Origin: Psychroflexus torquis ATCC 700755
Lineage (GTDB): Bacteria; Bacteroidota; Bacteroidia; Flavobacteriales; Flavobacteriaceae
Direction: 5' to 3'
Assembly (NCBI RefSeq): GCF_000153485.2
Contig: NC_018721.1
Location: 1,178,001-1,242,000 of the forward strand
DNA length: 64,000 nucleotides
A model generated the notes under the pieces. It ran no database searches. It saw nothing but the letters and a program-made list of their open reading frames with translations, and was not told where the DNA came from. Below, in pieces: positions 37,734 to 45,038 of this stretch. The position numbers were made by a program, and so were the translations under genes. Numbering within the stretch: position 1 is the first letter of the stretch; every line of letters starts with the position of its first letter.

Positions 37734-37824
37734 CACATCACGTTGGGCAACATAAAAAACGAAATCTAATAGTTCCACAATATATGAAACTTTTTTACTA
37801 TCTTTGCAGTAAGTTATTTGAACT

Positions 37825-38163
37825 TTGAATTTACTAAACAAAAGAAAACTTTTAAAACTTGAGAAAAAGAATCAAGGAAATAAGAAGTTGACTGAAGCTA
37901 TTGAAAAATTAATCGAAGATATTGAGAATGCGGAATGGAAAAAACCTCTTGAAATAAAAGAAGAAAGACCAGATGCTGACAATGTTCATCCAGAAGGCTT
38001 TTACTTTTTTAATATAAATATTCACAGGGCAATGATTTTAATTGTATTTGAGGATTCAGAAGCTTCAATCGTTTGGACAGGAAATCATCAAGAATATGAT
38101 AAAATATTTAAAGGAAATAAAAACACAATAGAAAAATGGTTGAGAAACCAAAATTTGATTTAA
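37825..38163 (+). CDS. HigB-type toxin (cassette 8)
   Basis: Protein of 112 residues with a TTG start. The C-terminal FNINIHRAMILIVFEDSEAS and WTGNHQEYDKIF follow the RelE/HigB fold (strand, strand, then GxHxEYDK). HigB toxins cut mRNA on the ribosome. The toxin-first order with the antitoxin immediately downstream is the HigBA arrangement. The TTG at 37825 is the only start near the beginning of the frame. Toxin-antitoxin pairs are well known in large integron arrays as stabilisers. Confidence 0.75.
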   Translation: MNLLNKRKLLKLEKKNQGNKKLTEAIEKLIEDIENAEWKKPLEIKEERPDADNVHPEGFYFFNINIHRAMILIVFEDSEASIVWTGNHQEYDKIFKGNKNTIEKWLRNQNLI

Positions 38164-38165
38164 TT

Positions 38166-38714
38166 ATGGAAAAATTTTCAATTCAAAATATAGAAAAAAT
38201 CAACTTCTTAAATAGTGAATTAGAAGTTGAAAAAGCAACGAACTTATTTCTAAAATTAAGAGTTTTAGCTAAAGAAAATGAATCTTATAAAGTTTTGAGA
38301 AAACACTTATCAAAATTAATTAAAGATTACGAGGATAAAAATTGGTCAAATAATGAGAATATCACGAGCGAACAAATTGAGGAAAGTGATTTAGCTGAAC
38401 ATATTGTACAAGCAGAAAATAAGTTCTATTTAAAAAGAAAAGAAATCATTCGTGAAAAACTGAAAGAAAGCGGTTTGAATCAAACTGATTTAGCGAAAAT
38501 TTTAGGACATAGAAAGGGTTATATTTCTGAACTAATTAACGGAATTAGACCATTTTCAAAAGATGACTTAATAATTATAAATCGTCTATTCAAGATTGAA
38601 CTTGAAAAGTTAATTCCAACTTTTATAAAAGAGGAAAAAGTTATACATATTAGAAAAACTCTGAAATCAATTCCAAAAAGCCGAATAATATTATCGAAAG
38701 AGATATTGAATTGA
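38166..38714 (+). CDS. HigA-type antitoxin, XRE family (cassette 8)
   Basis: Protein of 182 residues, ATG at 38166, 2 bp after the toxin stop (an earlier in-frame ATG at 38136 would overlap the toxin). The N-terminal part (1-95) is charged and helical. An HTH of the XRE type lies at about 100-150: LKESGLNQTDLAKILGHRKG then YISELINGIRPF. The antitoxin probably binds the toxin through its N-terminal part and represses its own promoter. Stop at 38714, 19 bp before the closing inverse core. Confidence 0.82.
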   Translation: MEKFSIQNIEKINFLNSELEVEKATNLFLKLRVLAKENESYKVLRKHLSKLIKDYEDKNWSNNENITSEQIEESDLAEHIVQAENKFYLKRKEIIREKLKESGLNQTDLAKILGHRKGYISELINGIRPFSKDDLIIINRLFKIELEKLIPTFIKEEKVIHIRKTLKSIPKSRIILSKEILN

Positions 38715-39017
38715 ATTGAATTTAGAAAGTTACGTTACCCAATAACTAAGCATATGGCTTGCCGATAGGCCAACGCTATATGATTTGTTGACTGATCCAG
38801 TATTTTTAAATAAGGGGGAATTCGATGAGTTGGCAAGAACCTTACAAGAGGAGAAAGTTGTTTTTAGAGTGCTTTGCATCCCTTTTTATTCAGTTACTTA
38901 TCTAAATAAGGTACTTTTTAGTGAGATCATGCTTTTTTTGTGTGAGAATCTGCTGTTTTTTATCATTTTCCTTTAGTTTGGGCATTACTCTGCTAAGGCT
39001 CTTTTTAGAACTGTTTT

Positions 39018-39242
39018 TTAATTTTTGTATTCTAGTTTATCCTTTATAATTTTTTTGTAATCCTTTGGAGGACCTCGACTGTCAAAAGTAAAAAGTGTGA
39101 TTAAGGTCTTCTTTTTACACCTCGGACAACAGCGATATAAGGACTTCTCTTGAGTTGCAAAGGTTATTATGTGTGCCAAGTTTTCATCTCTTAATTGCAG
39201 TTGTAATAGTGGTAACTTCTCTTTTTTCCAACTGCAACTCAA
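39018..39242 (-). pseudogene. IS91-family transposase, C-terminal fragment (copy E)
   Basis: It encodes SCSWKKEKLPLLQLQLRDEN and CCPRCKKKTLITLFTFDSRG, nearly the same as copy B. The rest of the transposase is separated by the MITE and decayed. Confidence 0.75.
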
Positions 39243-39270
39243 AAACTTATAATGCCTTATTCGAGTAAAG

Positions 39271-39453
39271 CCAAATTATATTTATAATGCCGTATGAATA
39301 AATTGAATTATACTACGGCGTAGCTCAGCACAGGTTTTTTGATTGATTGAAATCAAAAATAACTAGCATAGCCTTAGCTAAGGTAATTATTTTTGATGAA
39401 AAGCAGGCGAAAAAGAAACGATTTATTGCGACATTATTGGTCTAATTTGGTAT
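39271..39453 (+). repeat. MITE-like element, copy 4
   Basis: At the same position in the IS91 relic as copy 3 and in the same orientation, so it descends from the same insertion. The left end is damaged (AAAGCCAAATTATATTTATA instead of TAATACCAAATT), and about 28 bp of the interior is missing. Confidence 0.85.
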
Positions 39454-39777
39454 AAAGCCTTTGGAAAGAATATGGAGTTGAAAACGCCGTATAAAATCTT
39501 TAGTGGAGAGTGTTAGTGTGGTTTTTTTAATAATCTTACAGCAATCATCAGTCGACGGATTACTAAGCAAAGTTTGCATTTATTTTTCACAACATCTCGA
39601 CGAGGTCATAACTTAAGGATATCCGTTCTTAAGGGTTAAATACCTTTAAATGATTAAAAAGTAGTTTTTAAAAGTCTGTTTTAACTAATTTAGGAGACCA
39701 AGGCATAATTAATCTATGACTAAAAATAACTAAAGCATCTAAAGTTCAAGGTATATCGCAAAGCTTTAAAAGCAACA

Positions 39778-39968
39778 AGACTAAGCCTTTGAGGATCCCA
39801 CACGCTTTACGTCATAGTTTTGCCACACCCCTATGGAACGGGGAACAAGCTTAAGACATATTCAGATCACTTTAGGTCATAATAGCTCTAAAGCGGCAGA
39901 AATTTACAGTAGAGTTTTAGCGATGAATACAAAGTCTGTTGGATATTATGTGCGAAAGTGTTAGTTTA
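39778..39968 (+). pseudogene. Tyrosine recombinase, C-terminal fragment (copy E)
   Basis: In pieces it encodes LRHIQ-type and LGHNSSKAAEIYSRVLAMN sequence. At least one frameshift breaks the frame. The ending GYYVRKC differs from copies B and C but matches the 18.4-kb tail. Confidence 0.65.
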
Positions 39969-40081
39969 GATAAAAATAAAATAACGTCCTAAATAAATAT
40001 ATACCCTATACTGAGGATTTGAATAGGGTTTATACGGATGTTGCCAGCAATTGAAACAAATAACAAAAACCAATCAATATT

Positions 40082-41188
40082 ATGAAAAAGCAAATTTTAA
40101 CAATTCTATTTGTAATGATAGGATTCTCAGTATTTAGTCAAAATTCAACTTGGCTATTTGACAAAAAAGTAAAAACTGTTAACTTTCTAGGAGATGGTAT
40201 TGACAAATATGACAGAAAGAATAAGGAATTACTGACAGACCCAACTTCTGAATGTAACTCAATACCTGTTAAAATTGATACCGTTCAGATTAAGAACTCA
40301 AACATTACCGAATTTCAATATAAATCAAGGGACTTTTTTACTAAATTTTTCAATACTAAATCCATTCGTATTACAGATGTCAAAATGTACAATCCTATTG
40401 AATATACTCTCGACTACAATACTGTTAAGAATATGCCGAGAAATGAATATTTTGTATATTCTGGACAAAGTGCGGATTCACTCGAATTTAAATTTTCATT
40501 CGCTAGAAAAACCGAAGTTGATATAGATGAAACACTTAATACTATCACTAGCATTTTAACAACAACAGGACTTGATATGTCTATGGCGACTGAATTCATA
40601 CCCCTTTTTGATGAATCTAGAATTGAATCACTTGACAGTTTGATATATAAGTATATCATAAAAGACCCGAATGCACTTTTTAGAGTTCAAGTAATTAAAA
40701 AGAAGAATACAAAATTTGACCCAAGTGGAGATGATTACAGACTTTACTTCCCATCATTAACTAGTTCAAAAATAAATATTAAAGATACTCAAGTCCTAAA
40801 GTTTGCAACACCAATGGCAATTACACAAAAGGAAAAGCCTAGATTCGGTTGGTACAAATTAGGCAAAACATCAAATAATGCTTATAATTTAAAACTTGAT
40901 AAAGAAAAAAACGGAGAATTACGACTAGGTGTTGAATTTATTGACGGAACAGTAAAAAACACATATTTCAGACCAAAGATGAATGGGGAAAAACGTTATT
41001 GGCAAGAAACTATATTGGTAAATACTTTTAGAACTGGGCGAGTTAGAAAACTAGTTTATGTATCCATATTTGCTGAACAAATCTCAACAGATGAAGTTAA
41101 GGTAACGAATAAAATAACTACTAACGGAATTGAATCAAAAGTAAGTTATATGTCATATCCTGAAATAAAACTAAAGTATTTGAAATAA
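40082..41188 (+). CDS. Exported protein of unknown function (cassette 9)
   Basis: Protein of 368 residues with a signal peptide ending FSVFSQ (about 20). The mature part is mixed alpha/beta with many beta strands; the last 90 residues (RFGWYKLGKTSNNAYNLKLD ... KVTNKITTNGIESKV) look like a beta sandwich. I do not recognise a named family. It is alone in its cassette. The closing core begins 5 bp after its stop. Codon use is as AT-rich as its neighbours. Confidence 0.7.
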   Translation: MKKQILTILFVMIGFSVFSQNSTWLFDKKVKTVNFLGDGIDKYDRKNKELLTDPTSECNSIPVKIDTVQIKNSNITEFQYKSRDFFTKFFNTKSIRITDVKMYNPIEYTLDYNTVKNMPRNEYFVYSGQSADSLEFKFSFARKTEVDIDETLNTITSILTTTGLDMSMATEFIPLFDESRIESLDSLIYKYIIKDPNALFRVQVIKKKNTKFDPSGDDYRLYFPSLTSSKINIKDTQVLKFATPMAITQKEKPRFGWYKLGKTSNNAYNLKLDKEKNGELRLGVEFIDGTVKNTYFRPKMNGEKRYWQETILVNTFRTGRVRKLVYVSIFAEQISTDEVKVTNKITTNGIESKVSYMSYPEIKLKYLK

Positions 41189-41192
41189 AAAC

Positions 41193-41387
41193 TGCTGGCA
41201 ACAATGGCTATAGTTAATACGGGTTTTGGTGCTCAACCCTAAGTGAAGTGCCTTGAACAAAGTCCGCAAAATTTTCAATTTTGCGTGTCTGTTGAAATAA
41301 AGATAAAATTAAAAATTCGGCTAAGTGCTAGTCCGAAAGTTCAGTTCTATGAATTCCCGCACTAACCATAGCCGAGACGTTATGAGC
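41193..41387 (+). repeat. attC-like site, family II (second copy)
   Basis: It starts TGCTGGCAAC, the exact 10-bp reverse complement of the core at 40040, and ends GTTATGAGC. Outer arms TGGCTATAGTTAATACGGG and CCCGCACTAACCATAGCC are about 80 percent complementary; the central hairpin CGCAAAATT-TTC-AATTTTGCG is perfect. It shares the right arm CGCACTAACCATAGCCGAGA with the site at 35159. Confidence 0.8.
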
Positions 41388-41418
41388 AATTCAATAAAAT
41401 ACATCGCCCTGAAGTAGT

Positions 41419-42418
41419 ATGAAAAAGAAACAAATAAAACGAATTCTCAGAATAGCATTTATTATTGCAAGCATATCTTCTTTGTGGTTCGTACCATGGA
41501 TTTTGGTAAAGGCTTGGGTTTTACCACTTCCTGATACAGTTCAAGAACAAGTAAATGAGGCAATTACCCATAAATTTGATGGCATGATTGTTTATGTGGA
41601 ACAAGCAGGGAAACCACCAGAATATTACACAAGTGGCTGGAAAGATAGAAAAAATAAAATACCAGCCGACCCAAAATCATTGTTCAAAATAGCCAGTATT
41701 AGCAAGTTATATACCGCTGTAGCAGCTACTAAATTGGTCAAAGAAAAGCGTTTAGCATTTGATAAACCGCTAATAGATTACCTACCCGAATTAAAAGGAA
41801 GAATAGAAAATGCCGAAGAAATCACTTTGAAAATGATGGTTCAACATCGGTCTGGGATTCCTAATTTCACAGATAATTCTGCCTACTGGCTAGACGAACA
41901 GTGAAAAGGTCAAAATGCCATAGACTTTGCTTTAGATCTGCCTGCCAGCTTTGCCCCAGATGAAGGATATGAATATTCCAACACCAATTATTTATTGCTT
42001 CGCAGGATCATGGACGATGTCTTAGGTTACAGCCATAACGATTATATCAAAGAGAAAATATTAGAATCACTAGAACTTAAGAACACGTTCTTTTCAATTA
42101 CAGAAGTCGATTTAGATGATGTTATGAGTGGGTATTATGTAGGATATGAGGAAGATTTTAAAGCTCGTGAATACGGGATGTTGGCTACAGCAGAAGATGT
42201 GGATATATTTTTGCGAGCCTTAAACGATGGTTCGGTATTTAACGAGGAAGAAAAGGAAATCTATCCTTATGAATATAACCATGGAGGTTTGGTAGTTGGC
42301 TATCAAAGCATTGCAGAATATCACAAAGATATTGATGCGGTAGTTGTTCAATTTATCAACACCACGGATTTTGAAGGTTTTGACTGGAACCTATCGGAAA
42401 TCATATATATATACCAGA
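41419..42418 (+). pseudogene. Broken paralogue of the beta-lactamase-fold hydrolase (cassette 10)
   Basis: One frame encodes a protein highly similar to that of 25969-27009 (same anchor, ASISKLY SxxK motif, YSNTNYLLL, HGGLVVGYQS). It is stopped by TGA at 41902-41904 in a segment (LDEQ-stop-KGQNAI) where the paralogue reads straight through. The 39-bp leader after the core is nearly identical in both cassettes (GTTATGAGCAATT ... CCTGAA), so the cassettes share ancestry. The C-terminal end runs into another frame at about 42405. Confidence 0.85.
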
Positions 42419-42464
42419 AACTAACTCTTCCTCAATCGGAGGTATTCCTACTGGTGGCTATCCT

Positions 42465-43382
42465 TTGAATCCTAATTTTGTTTTTTGGGTATTTAGAGAA
42501 TTCTCTAAAAACTTTGACTTTCTTAATGCTGCAATTTTTAATGACAAAAACTTATTACTAAAATTAAAAGAAAAAGAGCCAAATATCTCATTATCTGGTC
42601 AAGGAAGTAAAAAGATAAATGATGTTCCACACCTTCCTATCATTGAGGACATAAATATTGATGAAGATTCAAGAATTTTTCTAAGTCAAATCGCAAGAGC
42701 AAGAATAGCATCATTTATCAAGTATACTGGATATTGCGAGCAAAAAGAATTAATCCCTGTTTTTCCTTCAAACGCTTATGGTAATATTGGAGCACAATTA
42801 CTAAATAATGTAAATAATCTACTATCAAAACCCGATAGTGCTGATCCTTTCTGGTTGCAAAGAAATAGAGTATTAAAATTATGTCACGAGGAATATTTAG
42901 ATGATTTACAACTTGATATGATGAGCATTAAAGATATTCTCAAATTCAGAACTAAAATATGGGGAGAACAAGCTAATGCAAGAGAAGAACTATTTAGTTC
43001 AATTGGTAAACTAAGCCAAGAAATTGGTCAAGATGAAATCTTTAATAAAAAAGCTACAGAACAAATAAAGGGTTATAAAAAAATTGCAAGTGAGCTTGAA
43101 CGAGAACGTAAAAATATCAAATATCAAATTAAAACGGATATTGCTGGAGGTTTACTTCGAGCAGGAGGAGTTGGTTTGACTGGAAGGTATTTATCTCAAT
43201 TTGAATCTCCATTTATTAGTGTTGCAGCAACACTGATTGCTGGAGGTGTCTGGGCATTGGATAAGACGAAAAACTATGTTCCCGAATTAAATAAATTAAA
43301 AGACCAAGAGAAAGAATTCAACCGAGGGGCAGAAATGGGAATTCAAAATTTCTATTCTCGAATATCTGATGAAATAAAATAA
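42465..43382 (+). CDS. 5'-truncated protein of unknown function (cassette 10)
   Basis: Frame of 305 residues from a TTG with no good start signal. The same frame is open further upstream to about 42402 (IPETNSSSIGGIPTGGYPLN), where it meets the end of the beta-lactamase pseudogene, so I think a deletion fused two genes. Helical body with a C-terminal coiled coil (KKIASELERERKNIKYQIK), and a Gly-rich hydrophobic pair (GGLLRAGGVGLTGRYL ... AATLIAGGVWAL) near the end that may sit in a membrane. Family not recognised. Confidence 0.55.
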   Translation: MNPNFVFWVFREFSKNFDFLNAAIFNDKNLLLKLKEKEPNISLSGQGSKKINDVPHLPIIEDINIDEDSRIFLSQIARARIASFIKYTGYCEQKELIPVFPSNAYGNIGAQLLNNVNNLLSKPDSADPFWLQRNRVLKLCHEEYLDDLQLDMMSIKDILKFRTKIWGEQANAREELFSSIGKLSQEIGQDEIFNKKATEQIKGYKKIASELERERKNIKYQIKTDIAGGLLRAGGVGLTGRYLSQFESPFISVAATLIAGGVWALDKTKNYVPELNKLKDQEKEFNRGAEMGIQNFYSRISDEIK

Positions 43383-43427
43383 CTGCCCATAACAAAGTAC
43401 CGTGATAAAAAACAAGTAAAAAGTTAT

Positions 43428-43619
43428 TAATTTCTCACTAAAGTACTTCGATAAGTAGCACAATAGATCAAGCCTAATTTGGCGATGGCGAAGGCTTGTT
43501 TCAACAGGGTATTACAGGCCCCTATGAGTGCTAGTTTTTACTCTTTCGTTGGCAACTATTTTTTATAAAGATCTCTGCAAGATGTGTCGCTTCTCCCTGC
43601 CAGCTAGTTTACAAGTATT
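43428..43619 (-). pseudogene. IS110-family transposase, C-terminal fragment
   Basis: The minus strand encodes TSCRDLYKK and, after a stop and some decay, GACNTLLKQAFAIAKLGLIY then CATYRSTLVRN and stop, like the end of IS110-type transposases. Different from the IS110 tail in the intron. Non-functional. Confidence 0.6.
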
Positions 43620-43916
43620 AAAACTGCCCATAAATAATAAATTGAATTATTTTTTGATTGCCAATTTTACGTGTTCAAAGTCGTCCTTTTAAACTGCTCC
43701 CACTTTGCCTAATCACTAGTGTCAAACCTGCTTAACTACATCATTCTGCTGTACTTGAAAACCGATCAAAACCGACGGTAAGACCAGAGGATTTTTACAA
43801 ACCCATTAATTTACCAATGCTAGGTTACTCTAGAGCCATTGGATACCATTTATCAGCTATTGACTTGCCTATTCGTAGCTAGAAAACAGTATTTTGATAT
43901 GTGTTTAGAGGTTATT

Positions 43917-43954
43917 AATTATTTATAATAAAGTGTACTTTATTATAAATAATT
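43917..43954. promoter_or_regulatory. 38-bp near-perfect palindrome
   Basis: Arms AATTATTTATAATAAAGT and ACTTTATTATAAATAATT are perfectly complementary (18 bp) around a GT spacer. AT-rich with no T run after it, so it is more like an operator or cruciform than a terminator. It lies 220 bp upstream of the next gene. Confidence 0.45.
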
Positions 43955-44174
43955 TGAGATTAAAATTAGTTAGCTCCGAGATTTCACCGTTTATTAAAAC
44001 ATGTATTTAATGTTAATATTTTTAAGACAATAAAAAAATCACTAAATTTAGAATGTAGATAAAGTAAATGATACAAAAAATTGTGTCATCTAAATGTTGT
44101 GCATCATACGAAAAACGAAAAAACGGGGAAGCTGAAAACCTATTAGAGTAAGCACTAACTAAATAGGTATAATT

Positions 44175-44693
44175 ATGAAAAAACTAAATAAATTAACTTT
44201 AATCACAATGATATTTGCATTGTCTTTTGCAATTCAAAGTTGTGAACAAAAGCAAAAGGAACCAACGGTAGAAGTTGAAAAAGAAGAAATCTCCAAATCT
44301 GCCACTTTAGAAGAACTCGGACAGATGAACCGCGATTTTGCAAAAGCATTAACAGCAAAAGATGCTGTGGCTGCTGCCATTGTTTATGACGAGAATGCTT
44401 CTATACTTCCGCCAAATGAACCTATTGTTACTGGACGCGCCAACATTCAAGCATATTGGCAAGGAGCTATTGATGCCGGGATTATTGATGCAACTGTAAA
44501 AACGATTGATGCTAAAAGTGTAGGTAATTCAGGTTACGAAATTGGAACGTTTACAATGCGGTTTCACGGAGCGAAAAATGATACACTAGTTGAAGTTGGG
44601 AAATATACAGAAATACTTGAGCTAAATAAGGAAGGAAAGTGGATGGCTATTTATGGTATGTGGAGTAGTAATGAACCAATGCCAACCGAATAA
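44175..44693 (+). CDS. DUF4440 / NTF2-like lipoprotein (cassette 11)
   Basis: Protein of 172 residues with lipobox SFAIQSC (about 23) and a linker of Glu and Lys, then a SnoaL/NTF2-like fold (ELGQMNRDFAKALTAKDAVA ... YDENASILPPNEPIVTGRAN ... VGKYTEILELNKEGKWMAIY). Such domains bind small hydrophobic ligands or act as isomerases; no catalytic set is evident. The gene is bounded by GTTGTGC (44096) and GCACAAC (44704), so it is probably the last cassette of the array. Confidence 0.8.
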   Translation: MKKLNKLTLITMIFALSFAIQSCEQKQKEPTVEVEKEEISKSATLEELGQMNRDFAKALTAKDAVAAAIVYDENASILPPNEPIVTGRANIQAYWQGAIDAGIIDATVKTIDAKSVGNSGYEIGTFTMRFHGAKNDTLVEVGKYTEILELNKEGKWMAIYGMWSSNEPMPTE

Positions 44694-44710
44694 AAGTACG
44701 AACGCACAAC

Positions 44711-45038
44711 AAAGAACTGAGGTGAAAAACAACTCTTTTCTCTATTGATTTTGAGACACTTAAATTCTAAGCTCATGGATTTATAATACTGATTCTTTGA
44801 GCTTTTTTAATTTATTTTTCTCTATTTATTTAGGCAACACAGAAACTTTCAACTTCATAAACAACTGTGGGCCAACGAGGCTTCGAAAATCATTGCAATA
44901 ATCAAGGCTTTTTTGTGACGTAAAACGAAACTGATCTATAACCCCCTAAATGCTGACCAACTACTCCCCTATTATTCCTCGTAGCAAAAGAAAACAATGA
45001 TTTTACTTCACCCACTAGCCATCTTCAAAACAGCAGCA
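44711..45038. other. Intergenic region at the end of the array
   Basis: About 330 bp with no supported gene. It holds the left arm of the last cassette site. A GTTTATGAAG-like core is not obvious, so the right end of the array could not be defined. The next gene is on the opposite strand. Confidence 0.4.

Larger units (their letters stand above)
36163..37751 (+). repeat. Site family III, copy D, interrupted by a group II intron
   Basis: Left end GGTGCTAATAACTAAGC (partner of GTTAGCACC at 35351, with a TAA insertion). The left half is like copies B and E to about 36748, with a small insert at 36202-36222 (CACTTCGACAGGCTCAGTGG). The usual recombinase tail and right hairpin are replaced by the intron, then CACATCAC and the core GTTGGGCAAC at 37742. 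The right arm therefore differs from the other copies. Confidence 0.6.
38734..40049 (+). repeat. Site family III, copy E
   Basis: It begins GTTACCCAATAACTAAGC (partner of GTTGGGCAAC at 37742, one mismatch plus TAA) and ends TAGGGTTTATACGGATG plus the core GTTGCCAGCA at 40040. Left hairpin CATATGGCTTGCC-GATA-GGCCAACGCTATATG; right hairpin TATACCCTAT ... ATAGGGTTTATA. Contains IS91 and recombinase tails and a MITE. It is over 90 percent identical by eye to copy B on the left side. Confidence 0.65.
43384..44102 (+). repeat. Last cassette site, disrupted by an IS110 relic
   Basis: It begins TGCCCATAAC (partner of GTTATGAGCA at 41379, 9 of 10) and leads, after about 700 bp without a gene, to GTTGTGC at 44096, the core of the final cassette. 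AACAAAGTACCGTG at its left end resembles AACAAAGAACTGAG after the last cassette (44708). The interior holds an IS110 tail and the palindrome at 43917; the rest is unidentified. Confidence 0.5.
18485..44710 (+). mobile_element. Integron-like gene cassette array without an integrase
   Basis: All intact genes in this 26-kb stretch lie on the plus strand in units that begin with a GTT core and end with its reverse complement. Pairs seen (start core, closing inverse core): 18485 GTTGTAGTGC with 19150 GCACTACAAC; 22882 GTTGTGGTGC with 25867 GCACCACAAC; 25930 GTTATGAGC with 27002 GCTCATAAC; 40040 GTTGCCAGCA with 41193 TGCTGGCAAC (all exact); 44096 GTTGTGC with 44704 GCACAAC (exact, 7 bp); 29192 with 35159 and 41379 with 43384 (9 of 10); 35351 with 36163, 37742 with 38734 and 19279 with 21783 (one mismatch or a 3-bp insertion). 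Only the unit starting at 27130 lacks a clear pair. Palindromic sites separate the units, as in integron attC sites. No intI-like gene is intact here. Confidence 0.75.

Noticed and set aside
37559..37828. Open frames overlapping the intron 3' end
   Set aside because: They run across the ribozyme domain V/VI region and the cassette core; the RNA structure explains the sequence.
17530..42418. Reassignment or suppression of TAA as Gln
   Set aside because: Core genes in the window end at TAA and the stops are confined to accessory DNA with other lesions; decay explains them.
18485..44710. An integron integrase within the array
   Set aside because: Only C-terminal tyrosine-recombinase relics exist, of a XerD-like type without the IntI-specific extra domain; no intact gene is present in this window.
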